From JAQBZY01 sp038117205 (GTDB lineage: Bacteria > Pseudomonadota > Alphaproteobacteria > Rhodospirillales > Casp-alpha2): a stretch of DNA of 64,000 nucleotides. Position 1 is the first letter of the stretch, and each line of letters opens with the position of its first letter. This document shows positions 25,874 to 34,717 of the stretch, piece after piece. Below the pieces are notes generated by a model. The model saw only the letters and a program-made list of their open reading frames with translations. It was not told the DNA's origin and ran no database searches. A program made the position numbers and the translations under genes. The stretch spans positions 1-64,000 of the forward strand of contig JAYOFL010000010.1 of the NCBI GenBank assembly GCA_038117205.1, given 5' to 3'.

Positions 25874-26938
25874 GTGCACCTCGACCTCTTCATGGAACTG
25901 GCGACGCCGCCGTGGGCCGGACGGTCGCCCGCCGACGCCATCGCCGACGCGGTTCGCATCGCCGTCGCGGCTGAGCATGCCGGCGTCGATACGGTCTGGC
26001 TGCCCGAACACCATTTCCTCGGCGACTACTCCAACGCCGCCGCGCCCGACATGGTGCTGGCGGCCATCGCACAGGCGACGCGTCGCATCCGCCTCGGCTT
26101 CGCCATCGTGCCGTTGCCGCTGCACGATCCGGTGCGCGTCGCCGAACGGCTGGCGACGCTGGACGCGCTGGCCCCGGGTCGGGTGCGTTGGGGCGTCGGC
26201 CGCGGCGTGACGCTGACCGAGCTTGCCGCTTTCGGCGTCGATCCCGCCGACAGCCGCCGTGTCTTCATGGAACGGTTCCATGCGCTTCGCGCCATCATGG
26301 ATACCGGCGTCGCCGAACGGGCCGGAGAACCGCACGACGTGCGGCCGGCGCCGGGCCGCAATCTCGGCAAGGGCTGGCTCGCCTGCGTCAGCCCGGAAAG
26401 TTTCGATCTCGCCGCCGAGCTCGGCCTCAACGTCATGACCGGTCCGTTCAAACCGTGGCCGTTCGTCGAAGCGGACCTCGCACGCTATCGCCGCCTCGCG
26501 CCAGACGGCGAGACGTCGTTCACGCTCAGCGTCTTCTGCGCCGAGGATCATTGCGCCGCCCGTGCGCGCGCCAAGCAGGGTATCGTCTGGGTCTATCGGC
26601 GTCTGTTCGAAATCGCCCGGCCGATCCTCGCCAAGCAGGTCGCCGGATACGAGGACTACCGCAAGCTCGGCTGGACCGTGCCGCTGTTCGATCGCGTTCT
26701 CGGCATCGGCATTCTGGAGAAGCTCGGCCTCGCCGCCATCGGCGATCCGGCACATGTGGCGAAAAGGCTGCGCGCGTTGGAAGCGAGCGGGCTCGACCGC
26801 GTCAGCCTGATGGTCGGCGGCGGCGATCTCAGCGTCGCCGAAACGGCAAGCGCTCTCGAACTGATCGGCCGCGCCTATCGCGGTGCCGAACCCGCCCGTG
26901 CCGCTCGGCCGGCGGCGGCAAGGACGGCGACGACATGA
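25874..26938 (+). CDS. LLM-class flavin-dependent oxidoreductase (luciferase-like monooxygenase)
   Basis: 354 residues from a GTG start. It is a TIM-barrel luciferase family protein with AEHAGVDTVWLPEHHFLGDY, RIRLGFAIVPLPLHDPVRVAERLATLDALAPGRVRWGVGRG and the C-terminal AIGDPAHVAKRLRALEASGLDRVSLM. It probably uses FMNH2 or F420-like flavin to oxidise an organic substrate. Its stop overlaps the start of the diiron oxygenase gene (ATGA), and that gene overlaps the deacetylase-like gene, so the three are made together. Confidence 0.88.
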   Translation: MHLDLFMELATPPWAGRSPADAIADAVRIAVAAEHAGVDTVWLPEHHFLGDYSNAAAPDMVLAAIAQATRRIRLGFAIVPLPLHDPVRVAERLATLDALAPGRVRWGVGRGVTLTELAAFGVDPADSRRVFMERFHALRAIMDTGVAERAGEPHDVRPAPGRNLGKGWLACVSPESFDLAAELGLNVMTGPFKPWPFVEADLARYRRLAPDGETSFTLSVFCAEDHCAARARAKQGIVWVYRRLFEIARPILAKQVAGYEDYRKLGWTVPLFDRVLGIGILEKLGLAAIGDPAHVAKRLRALEASGLDRVSLMVGGGDLSVAETASALELIGRAYRGAEPARAARPAAARTATT

Positions 26939-27795
26939 GCGGCATCCTCGAACGCCTGACGACCATCGCCGCCGACTACCGCGATCCCGTGCGCGAGGTG
27001 CCGTGGGACGACGCCGACCCGGCGCGTCCTTGGCTGCCGGACAGTGTCGTGAGCCTTTCGACCTTGCCGGTTTGGGCTGACATGGACGCGGACGCCCGGC
27101 GCGCCGCCGGGCGCGTCGATTTCGCCCGGCTCTGCGCCGCCGGCCTCTGGCTCGAAGGACTCCTGATCCATCGCGTCACCAACAGGGGCTTCGTCGCCGC
27201 CGACGCCATGGAGACCCGCGTCTGTCTGCAGGAGGTGCGGGAAGAAGCCGGACACGGCCTGATGTTCCTGGAAATGATCGACCGCGCCGGTATGGGCGGC
27301 GTGCATCTGTTGGGACCGACGCGTCTGCTGCACTGGGTGGCGAAGCGCCTCGACCCGGCGGGCGCGGCGTTCTGGGCGATGGTCTTCATCGGCGAGTCCG
27401 TCACCGACACCTTCGCCCTGAAGGCGCTGCGCGCCGCGGAAGCCGACGGCCAAGCCCTCTGCCCGACGGCGGAAGCCGTCATGCGGCTGCATCATCGCGA
27501 CGAAGCCCGACACATGGCCGCCGCCAAGGCGCTGATCGACGTGAAGCTGCAACGGATGGGGCGGCTCCGCCGGCTCGTCTTCCGCGTCGTGGTGCGCCTC
27601 TTGATCGACCGCTTCCTGGCGGCGACGCTCTATCCGACGACGGCGAGCCTTCGCGCGCTTGGGATCGCCGACGCATCGAGGCTCGTCGATGCCGTCCGCC
27701 GTTGTCCGAAGCGCCGCGCCCTCGTCCGCGCCTGCGCCGAAAGCGCCATGCAACTGATCGACGGCCGCATGCGCGGCATGGCCGTGGCTGAATGA
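26935..27795 (+). CDS. AurF-like diiron oxygenase
   Basis: 286 residues. All seven diiron ligand positions expected of the p-aminobenzoate N-oxygenase (AurF) family can be placed: Glu74 (LWLEGLL), Glu104 and His107 (EEAGH), Glu154 (IGES), His186, Glu190 and His193 (LHHRDEARH). The E-x2-H and H-x3-E-x2-H spacings are those of AurF. Such enzymes oxidise amines or, in relatives, other small molecules. It overlaps both neighbours by four bases. The substrate is unknown. Confidence 0.82.
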   Translation: MSGILERLTTIAADYRDPVREVPWDDADPARPWLPDSVVSLSTLPVWADMDADARRAAGRVDFARLCAAGLWLEGLLIHRVTNRGFVAADAMETRVCLQEVREEAGHGLMFLEMIDRAGMGGVHLLGPTRLLHWVAKRLDPAGAAFWAMVFIGESVTDTFALKALRAAEADGQALCPTAEAVMRLHHRDEARHMAAAKALIDVKLQRMGRLRRLVFRVVVRLLIDRFLAATLYPTTASLRALGIADASRLVDAVRRCPKRRALVRACAESAMQLIDGRMRGMAVAE

Positions 27796-28910
27796 CGCCG
27801 CCACCGGTTTTCATCGGCAGCGACATCTATCGCCGGCAGGGCTTCGGCGACAATCATCCGCTTGCCATCCCGCGCGTCGGCCTGGTCATGGAAACGGCCG
27901 AGGCGCTCGGCTGGTTTCCGGACGGCTGGCGGGACAGCCCGGCCGCGACGGCGGCGGAACTCGAACGCTTTCATGCGCCCGACTATCTCGCCGCCCTCGA
28001 GCGCGTCGAGCGGGACGGCGCGGCGACAGAGCACGACCGCGACCGTTATCACCTCGGCACCCGCGAAAACCCGATCTTCCCCGGCATGAACGAACGCGCC
28101 CGCACGTCCTGCGGCGGCTCCATCGCGGCGGCGAAGGTGGCGCTCGCGGGCGGCGTCGCCTTCAATCCGGCCGGCGGCACGCACCATGGCATGCCGGCCC
28201 GGGCGCACGGATTCTGCTATCTCAACGACCCGGTGATGGCCATCCTGACGCTGCTGGAAGGCGACGCCGCGCCGGTCTTCTATCTCGATCTCGACGCGCA
28301 CCACGGCGACGGCGTCGAGATGGCCTTCAAGGACGACCCCCGTGTCGTCACCTGTTCCATTCACGAGGTTGGCCGTTGGCCGAAGACCGGGCAGGCGCAC
28401 GGCCCCGCCGGCAGCGGCGTCTACGATTTCCCCGTCCCGGGCGGATTTCACGACGCCGAGCTCGCGTTCCTGATGACGCACGCCGTCCTGCCGCTGATCG
28501 ACGCCGTCCGACCCCAAGCCGCCGTCATCACCTGCGGTGCCGACGCGCTGGCCGGCGATCCGCTGTCTAGGCTTTCGCTCGGCAACACCGCACTCTGGAA
28601 CGCCGTCGGCGCCGTCGTCGAACGGGTACCCGGTACCGTGGTGCTGGGCGGCGGTGGCTACAATCCGTGGACCGTCGCCAGATGCTGGGCCGGGCTTTGG
28701 GGCCATCTCAACGGCTGGCGGGCGCCGACGCCGTTGCCGGAACCCATCCGCGCCCGCTTCGCCGAGCTCGACTGCGATCTGGTCGACGAGGAGGACCGGA
28801 ATCCCCTATGGTTCGAGACGTTGGAGGACGCACCGACCGACGCGCCCGTCCGCGCGGAAATCGTCGCGCTGGCCGAGGAGCTTCCGGCGCCGCCCGGAAA
28901 AGCGGATTGA
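27792..28910 (+). CDS. Histone-deacetylase-family (AcuC/HDAC-like) amidohydrolase
   Basis: 372 residues, class II HDAC-like zinc fold. The catalytic elements are present: NPAGGTHHGMPARAHGFCYLND (tandem His), the zinc-binding DLDAHHGDGVEMAF, TCGADALAGDPLSRL (zinc Asp), and GGGGYNPWTVAR. Bacterial members deacetylate acetylpolyamines, acetoin-pathway proteins or other small amides. Coupling to an LLM and a diiron oxygenase suggests the trio processes one N-containing compound, which is inference. Confidence 0.88.
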   Translation: MTPPPVFIGSDIYRRQGFGDNHPLAIPRVGLVMETAEALGWFPDGWRDSPAATAAELERFHAPDYLAALERVERDGAATEHDRDRYHLGTRENPIFPGMNERARTSCGGSIAAAKVALAGGVAFNPAGGTHHGMPARAHGFCYLNDPVMAILTLLEGDAAPVFYLDLDAHHGDGVEMAFKDDPRVVTCSIHEVGRWPKTGQAHGPAGSGVYDFPVPGGFHDAELAFLMTHAVLPLIDAVRPQAAVITCGADALAGDPLSRLSLGNTALWNAVGAVVERVPGTVVLGGGGYNPWTVARCWAGLWGHLNGWRAPTPLPEPIRARFAELDCDLVDEEDRNPLWFETLEDAPTDAPVRAEIVALAEELPAPPGKAD

Positions 28911-28935
28911 TCGCAAATGCAAAAGCTGCCACGAT

Positions 28936-28960
28936 CATATTCAATAAAACATATATGTTA
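28936..28960. promoter_or_regulatory. AT-rich promoter island with ATATTC half-site before lipS1
   Basis: The gap before lipS1 contains ATCATATTCAATAAAACAT and then ATATGTTAAT. It has ATTC at 28939-28942, and the spacing to ATAT fits one good and one degenerate half of the ATTC-N8-GAAT pattern. Confidence 0.4.
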
Positions 28961-28974
28961 ATTGGGGAGGCGGC

Positions 28975-30012
28975 ATGGCCTGGATCGACAGCCTGAACGC
29001 CATCGAGGAACTGGAGGACGCGGACCTCGACGCCGGCCTGATCGCCGCGTTCGAGCGGAACGCCGCCGCCGTCTCCGCGCGTCCGATCCGCTTCTCGACA
29101 CCCACCTTCAAGGATTTCGAAACCACCGAGATGAAGGGCTGTTCCAAGAACAGCTTCCCCGCCTTCTCGATCACCGCCGGTGGCTGCGCGCTGATGTGCG
29201 ACCACTGCGAGGCGAAGATCCTGGAACCCATGATCCCGGCGACGTCGCCGGAGATGCTGGACCGCAAGGTGCGCGATCTGATCCTGCTGCAGGACCTCAA
29301 GGGTTTCCTGCTGTCCGGCGGTTCCAACAAACGGAACGAGATCGCCTACGAACGGTTCTATCCGGTGATCGAGGGACTGAAGCGCGACCACCCGGACCTC
29401 AAGGTCGCCATCCACACCGCGCTCTTGGATGAGCCGCGCGCCAAGCTGATGGAATCGGCCGGCGTCGACACCGCCATGATGGACGTGATCGGATCGGAAG
29501 CGACGATCCGCGATGTCTATCACCTGAACCGGCCGGTGGAGGATTTCGAGAAGACCCTCGCCGCCCTTTGCGCGACCAAGATGGAAATCGTGCCGCACAT
29601 CGTCGTCGGCCTGCACTACGGCGAAATCCTCGGCGAGGCGACCGCCCTCGACATCGTTTCCCGGCACGGCGTGCATGCGCTGGTGCTGGTCGTCGTCATG
29701 CCGTTCTACGCCAAGGGCCGCACCTTCAAGACGACGCCGACCGCCGACGTCGGCCGCATCTTCCTGGAAGCGCGGAAGCGTATTCCGGATCGCCAGGTGT
29801 TGCTGGGCTGCGCCCGGCCGGCCGGCATGCACAAGCGCATCACAGACGCCTACGCCGTGATGGCCGGGCTCGACGGCATCGCCTTCCCGGCCGACGGCAC
29901 CGCCGCCGTCGCCGAGGCCATCGGCCGGCCGTTCCACCAGGAACACGCCTGCTGTTCGATCAAGATCGGCGGCAGCCTCGTGGGACGCGCCGGCGCGTCC
30001 TGCGCCGCATGA
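28975..30012 (+). CDS. lipS1: Radical SAM lipoyl synthase component LipS1
   Basis: 345 residues. A radical SAM cluster motif CxxxCxxC is at Cys71/Cys75/Cys78 (GGCALMCDHCEAK), and the barrel has VPHIVVGLHYG and ARPAGMHKRITDAYAVMAG. A further Cys56 lies in MKGCSKNS and a terminal pair in HACCSIKIG. The protein differs from classic LipA. Its neighbours (FAD protein, second radical SAM enzyme, lipoate ligase, LbpA, sHdr) match the lipoate assembly set dedicated to the lipoyl protein of sHdr sulfur oxidisers. LipS1 and LipS2 together insert the two sulfurs into octanoyl-LbpA. GGGGAGG precedes the ATG. ATGA overlap with the next gene. Confidence 0.85.
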   Translation: MAWIDSLNAIEELEDADLDAGLIAAFERNAAAVSARPIRFSTPTFKDFETTEMKGCSKNSFPAFSITAGGCALMCDHCEAKILEPMIPATSPEMLDRKVRDLILLQDLKGFLLSGGSNKRNEIAYERFYPVIEGLKRDHPDLKVAIHTALLDEPRAKLMESAGVDTAMMDVIGSEATIRDVYHLNRPVEDFEKTLAALCATKMEIVPHIVVGLHYGEILGEATALDIVSRHGVHALVLVVVMPFYAKGRTFKTTPTADVGRIFLEARKRIPDRQVLLGCARPAGMHKRITDAYAVMAGLDGIAFPADGTAAVAEAIGRPFHQEHACCSIKIGGSLVGRAGASCAA

Positions 30013-31124
30013 CGGACGCGGCCGACATCGTCGTCGTCGGCCTCGGCCCCGCCGGTGCGCGGGCCGCACGTCGCGCGGCGGAAGCCGGCTTCAAGGTCAT
30101 CGCGCTCGACCGCCGTGCCGCCGCCGGCACGCCGGTACAGTGCGCCGAATTCGTGCCGGCCATGCTCGGCCAGGAGTTGTCGGCCCTCGACGGCGTCACG
30201 CGCCAGTACATCAAATCCATGTTGAGCTTCGTCGAGGACGACGACCCGGACGAGAAGACCGATTTTCCCGGCCGCATGATCGACCGCCGCGCCTTCGACG
30301 CGCGCCTCGTCGAGGATGCGACCCGCACCGGCGCGAATTGCCGCTTCAACGTCAAAGTCGATGCCGTACTGCCGGACGGCCAAGTGCGACTGAGCGGCGG
30401 CGAGACGATTTCCGCCCGCGTCGTCATCGGCGCCGACGGCCCGCGGTCCCGCGTCGGCCGGGCGCTCGGCCGGGAGAACGCGGACGTGGTGGAGACGCGC
30501 CAGATCACGGTGCCGTTGCTGTCGCCGCACGAGGCGACGGACATCTTTCTGTCGGAGCGTTATCCCGGCGGCTACGGCTGGCTGTTCCCGAAGGGCGAGA
30601 CGGCGAACCTCGGCGTCGGCGTCGCGGCGGACGCGCGGCATGCGCTCCGCGAGCTTCTCGACGATCTGCACGAACGGCTGGTCGATGAAGGCCGGGTCGG
30701 CGAGGACGTCCTGGGCTTCACCGGCGGACCGATCCCGGTCGGCGGCCGGCTCGACCCGGTCGGCAGGCTCGGCAACGTGCCGGTGCTGCTGGCGGGCGAC
30801 GCCGCCGGCCTCGCCAATCCCGTAACCGGCGCCGGCATCGCGTCGGCCGTCATTTCCGGCACGCTGGCCGGCGAGGCCGCCGCCGCGTGGCTCGGCGGCG
30901 ACGAAGACGCGCTTACCGACTACGAAGACGAGCTCGCCGCACTCTTCGATCGGGCGCTCGCCCGAGCCCTGAAGAGACGGAAGCAACTGCTCGCCGCCTA
31001 CAAGCGCGGCGGCCCGACGCCGACCGATCTCCGCAACGGCTGGATCGGTTACGCGCCCTATTGGACGGACGAGGAAATTCCCCGCAAAGCGACGAGGACG
31101 ACGCATGACCTGCTTGAAGCCTGA
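30009..31124 (+). CDS. lipT: Geranylgeranyl-reductase-like FAD protein, LipT
   Basis: 371 residues beginning DIVVVGLGPAGARAARRAAEAG (FAD Rossmann motif), with GADGPRSRVGRALG and the second FAD motif VLLAGDAAGLANPVTGAGIASA. It is a GGR-family flavoprotein. Its position between the two radical SAM genes is where LipT lies in sHdr-associated lipoate clusters; LipT is proposed to supply electrons to the LipS pair. It overlaps lipS1 by four bases and lipS2 by twenty. Confidence 0.82.
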   Translation: MTDAADIVVVGLGPAGARAARRAAEAGFKVIALDRRAAAGTPVQCAEFVPAMLGQELSALDGVTRQYIKSMLSFVEDDDPDEKTDFPGRMIDRRAFDARLVEDATRTGANCRFNVKVDAVLPDGQVRLSGGETISARVVIGADGPRSRVGRALGRENADVVETRQITVPLLSPHEATDIFLSERYPGGYGWLFPKGETANLGVGVAADARHALRELLDDLHERLVDEGRVGEDVLGFTGGPIPVGGRLDPVGRLGNVPVLLAGDAAGLANPVTGAGIASAVISGTLAGEAAAAWLGGDEDALTDYEDELAALFDRALARALKRRKQLLAAYKRGGPTPTDLRNGWIGYAPYWTDEEIPRKATRTTHDLLEA

Positions 31125-32364
31125 AGGAGCGCTGCCCGGCGCCACCGGAACCCGTGGCCGCGATTTCAACGCCTTCGACGAGATGGCGCCACGCGCGCCC
31201 GGCCAAGCGCCGAAGGACCGCCGCAACGGCGGCCAGGTGAAGGCGGCCGACGTCCGTCCGGAAGGCGTGTACCTCCCCAACAACAACATCCAGACGCCGG
31301 CCATGCGCTCGCCCGACTACGTGCAGATGTCGACGGCCGCCGCCATTACGCTCGGCATCATGCCGGGCAAGATGTACCGCTGCGAATGCACGCGGTGCCT
31401 CAATCTTCTGCTGACGTATCCGGAAGGCTGCCGCGCCAATTGCGCCTATTGCGGGCTGGCGCGGCATCGCGAGGCCGACCGCAACTACGCCGACCGGAAC
31501 TTCATCCGCGTCGACTGGCCGGCGGTGCCGATGGCCGACATCGTCGCCAAGGTCGCCGCGGACGGCGACAAGACGCCGTTCCACCGCATGTGCATCAGCA
31601 TGATCACGCATCCGAATTCGGACGAGGACACGGTGACGGTCCTGAAGTCGTGGACCGACAAGATCGACCCGTCGACGGTGCCGGTCTCGATCCTATCCAA
31701 TCCGACCACCATGACGGGCGGTGACGTCGCGACCCTCAAGGATCTCGGCGCCGACATCTTCACCGTCGCCCTCGACGCGGCGACGCCGGCGCTGTTCGAC
31801 CGCACGCGCGGCAAGGGCGTGCAGTCGCCGCACAGCTGGGCGCACTACTGGGAAATCCTGGAAGCGGCGAAGGACATCTTCGGTCCGGAAAAGTTCGGCG
31901 CGCACCTGATCGTCGGCATGGGCGAGACGGAGCACGACGTACTGACCGTCATCCAGAAGCTTCGCGACATGGGCGGGCACAGCCACATGTTCTGCTTCTT
32001 TCCGGAGAAGGGCTCGCTGATGGACCATTTGCCGGCGACGCCCCGCGATCAATGGCGGCGCGTGCAGTTGGCGCGCTACCTGATCGACTATTGCGGCGCC
32101 CGCATCGACCACATGTCGTTCGACGAGGAAGGCCGGGTCGCCGATTTCGGCCTGCCAAAGGCGGAACTGAATGCCATCGTGGACACCGGCATGGCGTTCC
32201 GCACGTCCGGTTGCCCGGGCAAGGTTCGCGAAGACCTGTCGGCGTGCGACCGGCCCTACGGCGACTCGCCACCGAGCGACATCGCCAGCTTCCCGTTCCA
32301 GCCGTCGAAGGGCGATCTCACGAAGATCCGCAAGCAATTGGGCATGCCGAAAACCCGGCATTGA
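31105..32364 (+). CDS. lipS2: Radical SAM lipoyl synthase component LipS2
   Basis: 419 residues. The radical SAM motif is Cys109/Cys113/Cys116 (GCRANCAYCGLAR). An N-terminal CECTRC motif (Cys93, Cys95, Cys98) likely ligates the auxiliary cluster that donates sulfur. A late FRTSGCPGKVREDLSACDRP supplies two more cysteines. With LipS1 it should convert octanoyl-LbpA to lipoyl-LbpA. The start overlaps lipT by 20 bases, indicating coupled translation; GAGCG and GGAG sequences near an alternative downstream start are not in frame. Confidence 0.83.
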   Translation: MTCLKPEGALPGATGTRGRDFNAFDEMAPRAPGQAPKDRRNGGQVKAADVRPEGVYLPNNNIQTPAMRSPDYVQMSTAAAITLGIMPGKMYRCECTRCLNLLLTYPEGCRANCAYCGLARHREADRNYADRNFIRVDWPAVPMADIVAKVAADGDKTPFHRMCISMITHPNSDEDTVTVLKSWTDKIDPSTVPVSILSNPTTMTGGDVATLKDLGADIFTVALDAATPALFDRTRGKGVQSPHSWAHYWEILEAAKDIFGPEKFGAHLIVGMGETEHDVLTVIQKLRDMGGHSHMFCFFPEKGSLMDHLPATPRDQWRRVQLARYLIDYCGARIDHMSFDEEGRVADFGLPKAELNAIVDTGMAFRTSGCPGKVREDLSACDRPYGDSPPSDIASFPFQPSKGDLTKIRKQLGMPKTRH

Positions 32365-32374
32365 AATCGGTTCC

Positions 32375-33448
32375 ATGTCCCGCACCTTCCGCGTCATCGA
32401 CACCGGCATCGGCGACGGCCGCCGCAACATCGCCTTCGATCAGGCGCTGATCGACGCGCACGCCGCCGGCGAGATTCCGGACACCATCCGCTTCCTGCGC
32501 TTCAAGCCGACGGCACTGGTCGGCCGGCATCAGGCGCTGAGCTGCGAGATACACGTGGATCACTGCCGGGCGAACGACATCGGCCTCGCCAGGCGCATCA
32601 CCGGCGGCGGCTCGATCTATTTCGACGAAGGACAGCTTGGTTGGGAGCTGGTCTTCCATCGCCGCACGCTCGACATCAAGACGCTGCCGGAGTTTTCGGC
32701 GGCGATCTGCGGCGCGGCGGCGGACGGGCTGCGATCCCTCGGCATCGACGCCCGCTTCCGTCCCCGGAACGACATCGAGGTGGACGGCCGCAAGATTTCC
32801 GGCACCGGCGGTTTCTTCGACGGCGACACGCTGTTCTTCCAGGGAACGCTGCTGCTGGACAGCAATCCGGAAGACATGGTGAAGGCGCTCCGGGTGCCGG
32901 CGGCCAAGCTCGCCAAACGGAACTTGGACTCGGCGGCGGCCCGCGTCGTCACGCTCAAGCAGCTCATGGGCGACGCCATGCCGGACGTGGAGACGGTCAA
33001 GGCGGCGCTACTCGGCGGCTTCCGCCGCAGCCTCGGCATCGAGACCGAGCCGGGCGAGGTCACGGGCGCCGAGCGGCGCCGCGCCGATGAAATCTATGCG
33101 GACGAAATCGGCACCGACGACTTCGTCTGGGAAGTGGACGATCCGGACGGCGACCGGGCGCTCCGCACCGCCAGCCTGACGACGCCGGGCGGCACCGTCA
33201 CCGCCTACGTCCGGCTATCGGGCAGCGACCTCGGTCGCGTGCAGCAGGTGCTGCTGACGGGCGACTTCTTCGCCAACCCGCCGCGCATGGTCTACGACCT
33301 GGAAGCGGCGCTCCGAGACGTTCCGGTCTCCAAGATCAGTTTCCAGTTGAGCTGCTTCTTCGGCGACAAGGACCGGGGTGACATCACGGTTTCCGCCGAC
33401 GACATCGAGCGGGTCATCGTGGCCGCCGCCAAGGGCGAGCCGGCATGA
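32375..33448 (+). CDS. slpl(AB): Lipoate-protein ligase of the sLpl(AB) type
   Basis: 357 residues from the ATG at 32375. The biotinyl/lipoyl ligase fold has RRITGGGSIYFDEGQLGWELV, RPRNDIEVDGRKISGTGGFF (with the ligase Lys) and GTLLLDSNPEDMVKAL. A C-terminal accessory domain (about 245-357) makes it a fused AB type. It would attach octanoate or lipoate to LbpA. It overlaps the next gene by four bases (ATGA) and belongs to the lip gene set. Confidence 0.85.
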   Translation: MSRTFRVIDTGIGDGRRNIAFDQALIDAHAAGEIPDTIRFLRFKPTALVGRHQALSCEIHVDHCRANDIGLARRITGGGSIYFDEGQLGWELVFHRRTLDIKTLPEFSAAICGAAADGLRSLGIDARFRPRNDIEVDGRKISGTGGFFDGDTLFFQGTLLLDSNPEDMVKALRVPAAKLAKRNLDSAAARVVTLKQLMGDAMPDVETVKAALLGGFRRSLGIETEPGEVTGAERRRADEIYADEIGTDDFVWEVDDPDGDRALRTASLTTPGGTVTAYVRLSGSDLGRVQQVLLTGDFFANPPRMVYDLEAALRDVPVSKISFQLSCFFGDKDRGDITVSADDIERVIVAAAKGEPA

Positions 33449-34164
33449 CCGAGGGCAAGCGCAACCTCTACGTCATTCAGCACACGGACAGCGAATACCT
33501 GGGCCACATCGAAGACCATTTCGAGGGCCGCGACATCCGCTTCACCTACATCCGGCCGCACACCACCGGCGGCAAGGTGCCGCCGTCGGCGCGGTTCGTC
33601 GACGGCGTCGTGTTCATGGGCGGCGGTCCCTGGGGGGCGGCCGGCGAGCGCGATCTGCCGTCGCTCGCCGACGAGGTGCGGCTGTCGCACGAATGTCTGG
33701 CCCTTGGTATCCCGCAGATCGGCATCGGGCTTGGCGCCCAGATCGTCAGCCTGGGCGGCGGCGGCGGCGTCGAAGCGGCTCCCCTGAGTTTCGAGGTGAC
33801 GACGGCGACCCGGACCCGGCCGGAGGCCCTGGGCGGTTACCTGCCGGAGACGTTTCCGGTCGCCATCTACATGCGCGATCGGCCGAAACCGCCGGCCTAC
33901 GCCGATATCCTGGCCACCGCCCCGGACGGACGGCCGCTGCTTTTCCAGTTGGGGCCGAAGGCGTTCGGTTTTTCCGGCCATCCCGGCGTCAAACGGGCCA
34001 TGGTCGAGGATTTGATCATGGAATTCGAGGAATCGCCCGAGAATCCGGGGCCTGGGCTCGAACAGATGGGGCGTCTCGGTGGCGCCATCGAGGACGCGCT
34101 GGTCGGTATCATGACCGGCCTGATCCAGGCCACGGGCCTGATGGAGCCGAAGAAGCAATCCTGA
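33445..34164 (+). CDS. Class I glutamine amidotransferase-like protein lacking the catalytic Cys
   Basis: 239 residues with the GATase-I fold: DGVVFMGGGPWGA, then the nucleophile-elbow region GIPQIGIGLGAQIVSLGGG, where canonical enzymes have GICLGxQ. Here the Cys position is Gly95. The C-terminal catalytic pair, normally HPE, reads GHPG (His179 kept, Glu lost). It therefore cannot act as a standard glutaminase. It is translationally coupled to the lipoate ligase, so a binding or scaffold role in lipoate/LbpA maturation is possible. I recall no assigned function. Confidence 0.8.
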   Translation: MTEGKRNLYVIQHTDSEYLGHIEDHFEGRDIRFTYIRPHTTGGKVPPSARFVDGVVFMGGGPWGAAGERDLPSLADEVRLSHECLALGIPQIGIGLGAQIVSLGGGGGVEAAPLSFEVTTATRTRPEALGGYLPETFPVAIYMRDRPKPPAYADILATAPDGRPLLFQLGPKAFGFSGHPGVKRAMVEDLIMEFEESPENPGPGLEQMGRLGGAIEDALVGIMTGLIQATGLMEPKKQS

Positions 34165-34177
34165 GATTTAAAAACAT

Positions 34178-34193
34178 ATTCAAAAAAGTGAAT
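34178..34193. promoter_or_regulatory. Exact ATTC-N8-GAAT operator upstream of dsrE3/sHdr
   Basis: ATTC at 34178-34181 and GAAT at 34190-34193 are separated by eight bases in an AT-rich gap, with a further GAAT at 34205-34208. This is the pattern I recall for SqrR-type repressors. It lies about 100 bp before dsrE3 and marks the start of the sHdr transcription unit. Confidence 0.55.
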
Positions 34194-34290
34194 TTATCTT
34201 TTCCGAATATGATTCTTTGAGTTATGCTACGGTCCGGTTGGGCGCGAACAAAAGCAAAAATGCCCGCATATTGGTGTTTCGGGAGGGCAC

Positions 34291-34671
34291 ATGGCTTCGA
34301 AGCTCGTCATTATTATGGTCAACACCGATCCTCGCAACGGCGAGGAATTGGGCGCGCCGTTCTTTCAAGCGACGGTCGCCGCCGCCATGGATTATGAAGT
34401 CGAGGTGGTCTGCACCGCGACCGCCGGCCAGTTGATGAAGAAGGGCGTGGCGGAGAAGCTGGTCGTGAAGCCCGGCTCGCCCAAGACCGTTTACGATTTC
34501 ATCAAGGACGCGCACGATTCCGGCGTTAAGTTCTATTGCTGCTCGCCGAACCTCGATCTGTTCGAGATGGGCGAGGAAGACCTGATCCCGGAATGCGAGG
34601 GCATTGTCGGCGGCGCCCACGTCATCGAGACGGTGATGGAAGACGACGACGTGCGGGTACTGACCTACTGA
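34291..34671 (+). CDS. dsrE3: DsrE3-type sulfurtransferase
   Basis: 126 residues of the DsrE/DsrF fold. An adjacent cysteine pair, Cys83-Cys84 in KFYCCSPNLDLF, is the expected active site; a further Cys41 and Cys102 occur. It should accept sulfane sulfur from, or hand it to, TusA in the cytoplasm before sHdr. GGGAGG precedes the ATG. It is first in the unit that continues with sHdrC1. I favour a DsrE3C-like assignment from the paired cysteines, with moderate certainty. Confidence 0.82.
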   Translation: MASKLVIIMVNTDPRNGEELGAPFFQATVAAAMDYEVEVVCTATAGQLMKKGVAEKLVVKPGSPKTVYDFIKDAHDSGVKFYCCSPNLDLFEMGEEDLIPECEGIVGGAHVIETVMEDDDVRVLTY

Positions 34672-34717
34672 GGTTGGCCGACGGACATCAGGCAAGGGAA
34701 ACCGTTAGGAACGATCC

